A stretch of DNA of 8,974 nucleotides from Actinomycetota bacterium (lineage in GTDB: Bacteria; Actinomycetota; Acidimicrobiia; Acidimicrobiales; Ilumatobacteraceae): contig SYCH01000235.1 in assembly GCA_005787025.1 (NCBI GenBank), positions 1 through 8,974 on the forward strand. The letters run 5' to 3'. Below are positions 1 to 6,361 of the stretch, one piece after another. Position numbers and translations under genes: made by a program. How positions within the stretch are numbered: the first letter of the stretch is position 1; every line of letters starts with the position of its first letter. The notes under the pieces are model-generated. The model made no database searches. It worked only from the letters and a program-made list of their open reading frames with translations, and was not told the origin of the DNA.

Positions 1-375
1 CACGACGGTGAGTTCACCAACCTTCTCGGTTATCCGCCTTCGACCGACCGCATCACCAGCGCCCGCCGACTCGCGACCGACACCAACTGCGTGTGCCTGT
101 TGAAGGGCACGACCACGGTGGTGGCCGAACCATCCGGACAGGTGCTCATCGTCTCGAACGGCGATCAGCGTCTCGCCACCGCCGGGACCGGCGATGTGCT
201 GGCGGGGATCATCGGCGCCCTGCTCGCTCAGGGGATGCACCCCTTCCGCGCCGCGGCCAGCGGAGCTTTCCTGCACGCCCGCGCCGCCTCGTTGTTCGCC
301 GCCGCCGAGGGCATGGTGGCATCCGACCTGTTGGACCTCTTGCCCCGGGCCATCACCGAAGTGCGGATGACATGA
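1..375 (+). CDS. nnrD: ADP-dependent NAD(P)H-hydrate dehydratase, C-terminal part (5' end outside window)
   Basis: This is the 3' end of a gene that starts before the window; 124 codons and a TGA stop are visible. The family dehydrates the S-epimer of damaged NAD(P)H hydrate with ADP or ATP, a cytosolic metabolite-repair reaction, and has a ribokinase-like fold. Visible signatures, numbered from the first codon in the window: HDGEF at 1-5, matching the family's TPHxGEF segment; LLKGTTTVVA at 33-42; and the nucleotide-binding GTGDVLAG at 62-69, followed by a small-residue helix. The tail DLLDLLPRAI also fits the family. The upstream part may carry the NnrE epimerase domain, as in many bacteria, but that cannot be seen. 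The stop overlaps the alr start by ATGA, so the two are probably co-transcribed and translationally coupled. Confidence 0.88.
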   Translation, partial: HDGEFTNLLGYPPSTDRITSARRLATDTNCVCLLKGTTTVVAEPSGQVLIVSNGDQRLATAGTGDVLAGIIGALLAQGMHPFRAAASGAFLHARAASLFAAAEGMVASDLLDLLPRAITEVRMT

Positions 376-1517
376 GCGGTCGTGTCTCCCGCGTCGTCGT
401 CGATCTCGACGCGATTCGCCACAACGTCCGGCGACTGATCGAGACCTCCTCCCCGGCTCGGGTGATGGTGGTGGTGAAGGCGAACGGATACGGCCACGGA
501 GCCGTGAGGGTGGCCGAGGCGGCTCTCGAAGCCGGTGCGCACGGGCTGTGTGTGGCGCTCGTGCAAGAAGGCGTGGAACTGCGTCGCGCGGGAATCGAGG
601 CACCGATCCTCGTGTTGTCCGAGCAACCGCGCGATCAGGTGGGCGAACTGGTGGCCCACGGCCTCATCGCCACCGCGTACACGGTGGCCTTCATCGACGC
701 CTTGGCCGACGAAGCGCGACGCCGTGACGTGGTGGGTCAGGAGGTCCATCTGAAAGTGGACACCGGAATGAACCGGGTCGGCGCGCGGCCCGACGCGGTC
801 GTCGAATTGGGTGGTCGGGTGCTCGCTCGCTCGCCACAACTGTCGCTCGGAGGGGTGTTCACCCATCTCGCATGCGCCGACGACGTGTCGTCGCCCGTTA
901 CCGCCGAACAGATTCGACGTTTCGATGTCGTCATCGACGATCTGCGTCGTGCCGGCGTGGATCCGGGTTGGTTGCACCTCGCCAACTCGGCCGGGGCCAT
1001 CGCGCACCCGGACGCACGCCGGGACATGGTGCGTGTCGGCATCGCCATGTACGGCATCGCCCCCGACCCTTCGATGGACGTGATGTGCGCGATGCTTCGT
1101 CCGGCTCTCGGTTTGGTGTCCCGGGTGTCGTTCGTCAAGACGGTGAACGCCGGCGAATCGATCTCGTACGGACATCGACATCGTTTCGACCGAACCACGA
1201 ACGTGGCCACGGTTCCCATCGGTTACGCCGATGGCGTTCCGCGTCGTCTGTCGTCGGTCGGGGGAGAGGTGTTGATCGGCGGTCGTCGTCGCCCGGTCGT
1301 CGGTGTGATCACCATGGATCAACTGATGGTCGACATGGGTGACGAGCGATGCGCGATCGGTGACGAGGTGGTGTTGATCGGCCGTCAGGCCGACGAGGTC
1401 GTCACCGCGAACGACTGGGGTACCGCGTTGGGCACGATCGGGTACGAGATCGTGTGCGCGATGTCGGCGCGATTACCGCGTGACTACTCGGACGAGACGC
1501 CGAGCGATTCTCAGTAG
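372..1517 (+). CDS. alr: Alanine racemase (PLP-dependent)
   Basis: This 381-residue protein interconverts L- and D-alanine in the cytosol, supplying D-Ala for peptidoglycan; the length is normal for the family. The PLP-binding lysine is K36 in VVVKANGYGHG. Other fold type III barrel signatures are HLKVDTGMNRVG (127-138), THLACAD (164-170), NSAG (205-208) and RVGIAMYG (221-228). The second catalytic residue is Y266 in GESISYGH. VPIGYADG (281-288), VGVITMDQ (310-317) and TIGYEI (355-360) lie in the C-terminal beta domain. I chose the ATG at 372 because it gives the usual N-terminus (VVVDLDAIRHN) and an ATGA overlap with nnrD; the open frame continues upstream without family similarity. The TAG stop overlaps the stop of the convergent amidohydrolase gene by 7 bp, leaving no room for a terminator between them. 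Confidence 0.97.
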   Translation: MSGRVSRVVVDLDAIRHNVRRLIETSSPARVMVVVKANGYGHGAVRVAEAALEAGAHGLCVALVQEGVELRRAGIEAPILVLSEQPRDQVGELVAHGLIATAYTVAFIDALADEARRRDVVGQEVHLKVDTGMNRVGARPDAVVELGGRVLARSPQLSLGGVFTHLACADDVSSPVTAEQIRRFDVVIDDLRRAGVDPGWLHLANSAGAIAHPDARRDMVRVGIAMYGIAPDPSMDVMCAMLRPALGLVSRVSFVKTVNAGESISYGHRHRFDRTTNVATVPIGYADGVPRRLSSVGGEVLIGGRRRPVVGVITMDQLMVDMGDERCAIGDEVVLIGRQADEVVTANDWGTALGTIGYEIVCAMSARLPRDYSDETPSDSQ

Positions 1518-2722
1518 CCGCAGAGCTCGAGTTGGTTGTCGCGCAGAGCCTTGCGCATGTCGACCGGCCCGAGGTCGAGGAAATCGCCCACCCATTTGCC
1601 CGGCGTGGACAGTCCCTCGGGATGCGGCCAGTCGGAGCCCAGCAGGATGCGATCGGCACCGTGCACGTCGCGCAGGTGACTGATGTTGTCCTCGTAGAAC
1701 GGGGCCACCCACACGTGTTCGCGGAACGACTCGTTGGGATTGCGCTTGAACAATTGCGGGGTCTTGCCGAAGGCGACCCGCAAGCGACGGTGCAATTCGG
1801 GCACCCATGCCGAGCCGAGTTCGAGCGTGGCCACCTTCAACTTCGGGTGGCGATCGAACAAACCGTGACAGATCATGGCGGCCATCATGTCGAAGATCGG
1901 TCGCTCGGTGCCCACGGCCAGCACCTCGGTCAGCGGTGACGACTTCATGCCCATGTACTTGGTCGGCTCGCCCCAGTCACCGAGATACTTGTTGTATCCG
2001 GCGTCGCCGGCGTGAATGGCCACGATGATGCCGGCCTCGGCGACCTTGGCCCAGATGCGATCGAAGCGAACATCAGCCGGTGACGGCGGACGACCGTACG
2101 GGTGGCCCACCGGGCCGGCGCGCATGATGATCATCTTGGTGCCGATCTCCATGACGCGGTCGAGTTCCTTCTCGGCCAGGTCGGCGTCCATCAGCGAGAT
2201 CATCGGACCGGTGAGAATGCGACCGTCACGGTCGTAACCCCAGTCGTCCTGCAACCACTTGTTGTACGCGGTGAAGACCGCCATGCCCGACTCAGGATCT
2301 TCCTGCAGCATCTCTTCGATGCCCAGTCCGAGGCTGGGAATCAGCCACGTCAGTTGCACGCCCTGCTCGTCCAGTCGCGCGATGCGAGCCTCGCGGTTCT
2401 GGTATTCGGGCTGGATGGGCTGCATGGTGATCATGTCGCGCAGTTCCATGCCGCTGTGATTCTCGGCGCGGAAGTAGGTCTCGAGGGTGCCCGGAGCGCC
2501 GACCGGGTTGTAGGTGGGGTTCGGAACGACGGTGAGTTGCTTGGCGTTGATCATCACCGAGGTGCGACCCTCGACGTCGATCCACTTCACGACGTTCTTG
2601 TGCTTCTTGTCGAGATGACGGGTGAGGCAATCCTTGGCCTCGTAATAGTGCTGGTCGGCGTCGCAGAGCGCGTAGTCGATGTCGGCGTCGGCGGGGCGCA
2701 GCGGGGATTCAAGAGCGGTCAT
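1511..2722 (-). CDS. Metal-dependent amidohydrolase, amidohydrolase-2 (PF04909-like) family
   Basis: This 403-residue TIM-barrel hydrolase or decarboxylase belongs to the amidohydrolase-related group that includes ACMSD and LigI-type enzymes. Likely metal and active-site positions are the N-terminal DADQH (D21, D23, H25), H237 in AIHAGD, H286 in MICHGLFDRHP, and D364 in LLGSDWPHPEG, the family's signature near the C-terminus. HPKLKVATLELGSAWVPEL (292-310) is also typical. There is no signal peptide, so it is probably cytosolic. The ATG at 2722 is preceded by GAGGAGG four bases away, a strong ribosome binding site. The gene stands alone: it faces alr tail to tail with a 7-bp overlap, and diverges from the isochorismatase-fold gene. 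Relatives in actinobacteria are often found with lipid or aromatic degradation genes, but the substrate is unknown. The family call is firm; the reaction is not. Confidence 0.9.
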   Translation of the reverse strand: MTALESPLRPADADIDYALCDADQHYYEAKDCLTRHLDKKHKNVVKWIDVEGRTSVMINAKQLTVVPNPTYNPVGAPGTLETYFRAENHSGMELRDMITMQPIQPEYQNREARIARLDEQGVQLTWLIPSLGLGIEEMLQEDPESGMAVFTAYNKWLQDDWGYDRDGRILTGPMISLMDADLAEKELDRVMEIGTKMIIMRAGPVGHPYGRPPSPADVRFDRIWAKVAEAGIIVAIHAGDAGYNKYLGDWGEPTKYMGMKSSPLTEVLAVGTERPIFDMMAAMICHGLFDRHPKLKVATLELGSAWVPELHRRLRVAFGKTPQLFKRNPNESFREHVWVAPFYEDNISHLRDVHGADRILLGSDWPHPEGLSTPGKWVGDFLDLGPVDMRKALRDNQLELCGY

Positions 2723-2726
2723 GGTT

Positions 2727-2733
2727 CCTCCTC
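2727..2733 (-). promoter_or_regulatory. Ribosome binding site of the amidohydrolase gene
   Basis: On the minus strand the sequence GAGGAGG lies four bases before the ATG at 2722. It fixes the start codon and contrasts with the divergent gene, which has no comparable site. Confidence 0.75.
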
Positions 2734-2740
2734 GGACGAC

Positions 2741-2756
2741 TTGACACTACCGTCAA
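2741..2756. promoter_or_regulatory. Candidate operator: inverted repeat TTGAC-N6-GTCAA
   Basis: TTGACACTACCGTCAA has perfect 5-bp arms (TTGAC/GTCAA), and 12 of its 16 bases are symmetric. It covers the -10 box of the amidohydrolase promoter and lies about 50 bp upstream of the divergent gene's -10 box. Size and symmetry suit a TetR-type dimer. A bound protein would block amidohydrolase transcription and might affect both genes. The TetR encoded at 4411-5046 is a possible ligand, but I did not find a second copy of this repeat in front of that operon, so the pairing is unproven. Confidence 0.45.
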
Positions 2757-2772
2757 TTCTGCGCCGTGTCTA
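2744..2772 (-). promoter_or_regulatory. Predicted sigma-70-type promoter of the amidohydrolase gene
   Basis: On the minus strand a -35 box TAGACA (2767-2772, five of six matches to TTGACA) is separated by exactly 17 bases from a -10 box TAGTGT (2744-2749, fitting the actinobacterial TANNNT pattern). Transcription would start near 2737, giving a leader of roughly 15 bases that holds the ribosome binding site. The -10 box lies inside the inverted repeat at 2741-2756. Confidence 0.55.
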
Positions 2773-2804
2773 TGCGGAGATTCCGGAGCATCCGTCCGCT
2801 CGGG

Positions 2805-2817
2805 TACCGTCGGGGCA
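2805..2817 (+). promoter_or_regulatory. Predicted leaderless -10 element of the isochorismatase-fold gene
   Basis: TACCGT (2805-2810) fits the TANNNT -10 pattern and is followed by six bases and then the ATG at 2817, so transcription should begin at or beside the A of the start codon. There is no good ribosome binding site and no clear -35 box. The same spacing is seen at tsaE (6362-6374). Confidence 0.5.
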
Positions 2818-3461
2818 TGTCGAAAGCCCTGGAACGGTTACGAGCGACGGTGGACCCGGCCCACACGGTGGTCATCACCAACGAGTTGCAAAAGGGCATC
2901 GTGGGCGACGAGGCCATCCTGGCCGCGTTGCCGGTGGCGGTTCGCGAGGCGGGCATCCTGCCCGTGGCCGGCCGAGTCTGTGCCGCCGCTCGGGCCCGGG
3001 GCGTCCGCGTCCTTCACGCCGTCGTCGAGGAACGCTTCGACGGGGCCGGTCAGTCCCTGAACTGTCGCATCTTCGCTCTCGGGGCCAAGCGTCGCGCCGA
3101 GGTCGGGTACGGCCCGATCGACGCCGGTCGACCCGGAGCCGAGATCGTGGACGAGCTCGACGTTCAGCCGGTCGACATCAAGATGAGTCGTATCCACGGC
3201 ATGACCGCGTTCACCGGCACCGAACTGGATGCCGTGGTGCGCAATCTCGGCGGTCGCACGGTGGTGATCATGGGAGTCAGCGTGAACCTGGGCGTCCTCG
3301 GCACGGCGCTGAGTGCCTGTGATCTGGGCTATCAGGTCGTGATCGTTCGCGACGCGGTGTGCGGCATTCCGAAGGAGTACGCCGACGCCGTGTTGGAGAA
3401 CTCGTTGTCGATGATCGCGACCATCGTCGATGCCGACGAGTTGATCGCCGCCTGGTCCTGA
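2817..3461 (+). CDS. Isochorismatase-fold hydrolase with altered catalytic residues
   Basis: This 214-residue protein has the alpha/beta fold of the isochorismatase / cysteine hydrolase superfamily, at the usual length. In standard members an Asp, a Lys and a Cys are catalytic. Here the first strand reads VITNELQKG, placing E23 where the Asp of DxQ normally lies. K122 in DIKMSRIHGMTAF fits the lysine and the following Phe motif. GVSVNLGVLGTALSACDLGY (153-172) is the cysteine loop, with G159 where Cys is expected. Gly at this position is known in the vinyl-ether hydrolases EntB and PhzD, so true hydrolysis remains possible, but no isochorismate pathway genes are nearby. I chose ATG 2817 over in-frame GTG 2766 and ATG 2772: those starts fall in the divergent promoter and add an Arg-rich tail unlike the family, while 2817 has a leaderless -10 element. 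It converges on the SDR gene with a 23-bp gap. Confidence 0.85.
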   Translation: MSKALERLRATVDPAHTVVITNELQKGIVGDEAILAALPVAVREAGILPVAGRVCAAARARGVRVLHAVVEERFDGAGQSLNCRIFALGAKRRAEVGYGPIDAGRPGAEIVDELDVQPVDIKMSRIHGMTAFTGTELDAVVRNLGGRTVVIMGVSVNLGVLGTALSACDLGYQVVIVRDAVCGIPKEYADAVLENSLSMIATIVDADELIAAWS

Positions 3462-3484
3462 CGTCGTGTTCGTGAGGTCCGGAA

Positions 3485-4384
3485 TCAGTTGATGTCGGAC
3501 ATCTTGGTCCGCGGCGTCGCCTTGGCGAGCAAACCGCGGATCACCGCGTCCATCTCGTGCGGGTCGAGCGGCGGGTTGGTGACGTGCGGTCCACGGATCC
3601 AGCCCTGTGCGATACCGAGCAAACTTCCGTTGGACTCGATCACCTGACCGGTGACATCGGCCGACTGTGACGAGGCCAACCACGTGATGACCGGGGCGAC
3701 CCATTCCGGACCGAAGCGCTCGAGCATCTCGGGCGGCAGACCCAGGTCCTCGGTGAGACGGGTGAGTGCACCGGGGGCGACCGCGTTGCAGGTGACGCCG
3801 TATCGCGCCAATTCCTCGGCGGCGATGAGCGTGAACGTGGCGATACCGGCTTTGGCCGCGCCGTAGTTGCTCTGACCGGGGTTGCCGTACAGACCCGACA
3901 CCGACGTGGTGTTGATGATGCGGCCGTCGTTCTTCAGGCCCTCCTTGGCGCGGTTACGCCAGTACTCGGCGACGACGCGACTGGAGGCCCACGTGCCCTT
4001 CAGGTGCACCTTGATGACGGCGTCCCATTCCTCCTCCGCCCTGGAGAACAACATGCGGTCGCGCAGGATGCCGGCGTTGTTGACGACGACGTCGATGCCA
4101 CCGAAGGTGTCGATCGCCAACTTCACCATGGCCTGGGCGTCGGCGTACGAGCTGGCGTCACCGAGATGCGCCACTGCCTCGCCGCCGGCGGCCTTGATCT
4201 CGTCCACCACGTCCTGGGCGGGATTGCTGCCACCGCCGGCCGAACCGTCGCGCGCGCCACCGAAGTCGTTGACCACGACCTTGGCACCCTCGGCGGCCAG
4301 CAGCAGCGCGTACTCGCGACCGATTCCACGTCCGGCGCCGGTCACGGCGCAGATTCGACCCTCACACATCTTGTTCTTCGTCAT
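3485..4384 (-). CDS. SDR-family dehydrogenase, resembling the 3-hydroxyacyl-CoA dehydrogenase domain of MFE-2/HSD17B4
   Basis: This 299-residue classical short-chain dehydrogenase has a Rossmann nucleotide-binding motif TGAGRGIG at 15-22, then VVVNDFGG (37-43), where D40 after the second strand suggests NAD+ preference, and NNAG at 102-105. The catalytic set is S161, Y174 and K178 in the segment 158-178. NDFGG, NNAGILRDR, SGLYGNPGQSNY and a C-terminal GWIRG (261-265) closely follow the peroxisomal multifunctional enzyme type 2 pattern. That points to (3R)-hydroxyacyl-CoA or 17-beta-hydroxysteroid oxidation; the substrate is inferred. No MaoC-type hydratase partner is present here. It is the last gene of the minus-strand operon, 26 bp after the TetR gene. 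AAGG lies seven bases before the ATG. A second in-frame ATG at codon 6 is possible but less likely. Confidence 0.92.
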   Translation of the reverse strand: MTKNKMCEGRICAVTGAGRGIGREYALLLAAEGAKVVVNDFGGARDGSAGGGSNPAQDVVDEIKAAGGEAVAHLGDASSYADAQAMVKLAIDTFGGIDVVVNNAGILRDRMLFSRAEEEWDAVIKVHLKGTWASSRVVAEYWRNRAKEGLKNDGRIINTTSVSGLYGNPGQSNYGAAKAGIATFTLIAAEELARYGVTCNAVAPGALTRLTEDLGLPPEMLERFGPEWVAPVITWLASSQSADVTGQVIESNGSLLGIAQGWIRGPHVTNPPLDPHEMDAVIRGLLAKATPRTKMSDIN

Positions 4385-4410
4385 GGTCGAACCTTAGAGG
4401 GTGTGAATGC

Positions 4411-5046
4411 TCAGCCCCGAACCGCCGACCAAATGGTGATCGCGGCGCGATCGACCACCACGTCGCGACGGGTGCGACCGCTGTAGAGGCTGCCGTAGGA
4501 CCACAACCGCTCGAGCATGCTGATCATGGTGAGGCCGAACGTCTCGGGGTCGTCGATGGGTCGGCCCGTCGCTTCGGCCAGTCGGCGCGAGAAATCCCGA
4601 CACACGCGCAGGTGGCCCTTCATGCCGGCGATCCGAATCTCCTCGTCGTTCTGCGCCGCTTCGGTCCAAGCGAAAGCGAACGCACCGTGCACGTCGAGAA
4701 AGGCGAAGTACGCCGCCACCCACTCGTTCAATCCCTTGCGGGTACGACCGAGACGACCCAGATCGACGATGAGAGATTCGGTGGCGCGCACGCTGTCGGC
4801 ACCGACGGCCACCAACACGTCGCGTTTCGTGGGGAAGTAGGTGTAGATCGAACCCCGCGAGAGTTCGGCCACCCGGGCGATCTCGTCGATGGTGGTTCCG
4901 GCGTATCCGTTGGTGAGGAACACGCCGCGGGCGCCCTCGATGATCCGTTCGACCGTGCGTTGCGCCTTGGGACCGAGGTCGTCGCCGCGGCGAACGGGAA
5001 CATCGGTGGGGAAGCCGGCGTCGAGCGACTTGGAACGACGATTCAT
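4411..5046 (-). CDS. TetR-family transcriptional regulator
   Basis: This is a 211-residue repressor-type DNA-binding protein. The N-terminal TetR_N domain spans about 29-80: QRTVERIIEGARGVFLTNGY is helix 1, and TTIDEIARVAELSRGSIYTY (51-70) followed by FPTKRDVL (71-78) is the helix-turn-helix with the family's YTYFxxK signature. The C-terminal region (about 85-211) is an all-helical ligand domain rich in aromatic residues (WVAAYFAFLDVHGAFAFAW), suiting a hydrophobic ligand; I cannot name the ligand. The frame is open further upstream to 5175, but ATG 5046 overlaps the stop of the preceding gene by ATGA and begins just before the domain, so I use it. It lies third in a four-gene operon, so it is made together with the enzymes it probably controls, and autoregulation is likely. 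Confidence 0.93.
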   Translation of the reverse strand: MNRRSKSLDAGFPTDVPVRRGDDLGPKAQRTVERIIEGARGVFLTNGYAGTTIDEIARVAELSRGSIYTYFPTKRDVLVAVGADSVRATESLIVDLGRLGRTRKGLNEWVAAYFAFLDVHGAFAFAWTEAAQNDEEIRIAGMKGHLRVCRDFSRRLAEATGRPIDDPETFGLTMISMLERLWSYGSLYSGRTRRDVVVDRAAITIWSAVRG

Positions 5047-5384
5047 GACAGGCGTCGCCCGTCCCAGTAATCGCGTTGTTCGCGGATGCGGTCGCCGACC
5101 AGGCTGCCGAACGACACGCCCGGGATGTCTCCGGGTCGCATCACCCACTCCATGGCGAACGAATGACCGTCGCACACGTGGGAAACCAGTTCGAACCCCG
5201 CACCGGGGAACGAGTCGAAGGAGTATTCCGCGAAGCGTCGCATCTTCGCCCCGCCGGACGCGCCGTGTCCCATGGTCATGTCGCGAAAGACGATGTCGTC
5301 GGTGAAGAAGGTCATCAACACGTCCACGTCACCGGCACCCCACGCGGCGAGATACCGCCGGAAGAACTCGCGATCGACCGTCAT
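5043..5384 (-). CDS. SnoaL/NTF2-like small alpha+beta barrel protein
   Basis: This 113-residue protein has the SnoaL-like / nuclear-transport-factor-2 cone fold. The pattern is typical: an N-terminal helix with FFRRYLAAWGAGDVDVLMTFFTDDIVFRDM (7-36), then a strand-rich half ending in an SFGSLVGDRIREQRDYWD segment (91-108). Members include polyketide cyclases, ketosteroid isomerases, limonene-epoxide hydrolases and many of unknown role; the catalytic activity cannot be assigned. The gene overlaps its upstream neighbour (LLM oxidoreductase) and downstream neighbour (TetR) by ATGA at both ends. It is therefore translationally coupled to both and probably acts in the same pathway, perhaps on the same hydrophobic substrate. 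Confidence 0.83.
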   Translation of the reverse strand: MTVDREFFRRYLAAWGAGDVDVLMTFFTDDIVFRDMTMGHGASGGAKMRRFAEYSFDSFPGAGFELVSHVCDGHSFAMEWVMRPGDIPGVSFGSLVGDRIREQRDYWDGRRLS

Positions 5385-6280
5385 GACGTCATGTACGTCT
5401 CGGCGAATCCCTGGACGAATTCCGCCGAGGCCGGGTGCGAAGCCGATGGTCCGGCGATGGCCACGTGCGTGGTGCCGATGGCGGCGATTCGTCCGAGCAG
5501 ATCCCGATGACGCTCGACGTCGCGACCGAGATCATGAATGGAATGATCGGAGTAGGGGATCATGACCGACAACGACGTGTAACGCTCGCCGGCCAGGTCA
5601 CGCAACACCCCCAGCCGTTCGGCCACCTGTTCGGGTGTGCTGAGCACGGGCGAGCGCACGGTCGGCGAGATGGGGGCGTCACTCACGAGCGGCATCCATC
5701 CCTGACCGGCGGCGGCGATGCGTCGCAGGGTGAGCGTCGAGTTGCCCCCGATCCAGATCGGGATCGGTTGTTGAACGGGTCGTGGGCGACCGATGATGCC
5801 CCGGCAGTCGAAGTGCTTTCCCGTGAAATCGAACGGCTCACCCGACCAGTGCAGAGGCATCACGTTCAGTGCCTCGTCGAAGATCTCGTTGCGCTCGTCG
5901 AAGTCCACGCCCACCGCGAAGTACTCGGCCTTGAGGTAGCCGGTGCCGACACCGAGCACGAAGCGCCCCTTCGACAACTTGTCGACGGTGGCGGCGGACT
6001 TGGCCGTGATCAACGGATTTCGGTACGGAAGCACCGAGATGTAGGTGATGAGTTGCAATCGCTCGGTGACCGCACCAACGTGGGCCAGGGCGACGAACGG
6101 GTCGAGGCTCTGATGACCGCCGGCCGCGAGCCACTTGGCCGACGGCGCGGGGTGCTCGGTGAACGCGAACGCGTGCCAACCCGCCGACTCGGCCCGCACC
6201 GCGAGTTCGCCGACGTCTCCGGCGTCGAGCATGTCGCCGTCGAGACCGTGAAAGTCGGGATATTGGAAGACGAATCTCAT
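5381..6280 (-). CDS. Luciferase-like monooxygenase family oxidoreductase, probably F420-dependent
   Basis: This 299-residue TIM-barrel protein belongs to the bacterial luciferase-like (LLM) superfamily and most resembles the actinobacterial F420-dependent group (TIGR03619-like). Signatures are AESAGWHAFAFTEHP (30-44), LPYRNPLITAKSAATVDKLS (84-103) leading into KGRFVLGVGTGYLKAEY (104-120), FDERNEIFDEAL (127-138), and IGRPRPVQQPIPIWIGGNS (163-181). Members transfer hydride from reduced F420, or use FMN, on varied substrates; the substrate here is not known. The frame stays open to 6748, antisense to tsaE, but ATG 6280 has a near-perfect ribosome binding site (GGAGGTGA) five bases before it and matches the family N-terminus. 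It is the first gene of a four-gene operon; its stop overlaps the next start by ATGA. Confidence 0.93.
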   Translation of the reverse strand: MRFVFQYPDFHGLDGDMLDAGDVGELAVRAESAGWHAFAFTEHPAPSAKWLAAGGHQSLDPFVALAHVGAVTERLQLITYISVLPYRNPLITAKSAATVDKLSKGRFVLGVGTGYLKAEYFAVGVDFDERNEIFDEALNVMPLHWSGEPFDFTGKHFDCRGIIGRPRPVQQPIPIWIGGNSTLTLRRIAAAGQGWMPLVSDAPISPTVRSPVLSTPEQVAERLGVLRDLAGERYTSLSVMIPYSDHSIHDLGRDVERHRDLLGRIAAIGTTHVAIAGPSASHPASAEFVQGFAETYMTS

Positions 6281-6282
6281 GG

Positions 6283-6290
6283 TCACCTCC
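6283..6290 (-). promoter_or_regulatory. Strong ribosome binding site of the LLM gene
   Basis: GGAGGTGA on the minus strand is almost fully complementary to the 16S rRNA 3' end and lies at optimal spacing before the ATG at 6280. It decides the start of the four-gene operon and implies efficient translation of its first enzyme. Confidence 0.85.
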
Positions 6291-6320
6291 TCGGGTACGA
6301 ACGACGCGGACGACAACGAG

Positions 6321-6326
6321 ACCCTA
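6321..6326 (-). promoter_or_regulatory. Candidate -10 box for the LLM-SnoaL-TetR-SDR operon
   Basis: TAGGGT on the minus strand matches TANNNT and would start transcription about 33 bases before the ATG at 6280, giving a leader that includes the strong ribosome binding site. No convincing -35 box is present at 16-18 bases, which would fit a promoter that depends on an activator or is weak. I see only a short CGAC-N2-GTCG repeat at 6336-6345 just upstream, which is common in DNA of this composition. Confidence 0.35.
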
Positions 6327-6361
6327 TCCAGTCGCCGACTCGTCGCCCAGCGGACCGTCGG

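Noticed and set aside
93..371. In-frame upstream extension of alr giving a 474-residue protein
   Set aside because: The extra 93 residues are an Arg/His/Gly-rich shadow of the nnrD frame; the conserved Alr N-terminus begins at 372.
228..1322. 364-residue open frame antisense to nnrD and alr
   Set aside because: Composition is low-complexity His/Arg/Asp as expected for the antisense of GC-rich coding DNA, with no motif and no ribosome binding site; alr on the other strand is certain.
2102..3322. 406-residue open frame on the plus strand across the amidohydrolase and isochorismatase-fold genes
   Set aside because: It runs antisense to one real gene, through the divergent promoter, and out of frame through another; the translation has no recognisable fold.
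3462..3484. Possible bidirectional terminator between the isochorismatase-fold and SDR genes
   Set aside because: The 23-bp gap has no stem of useful length and no T run on either strand.
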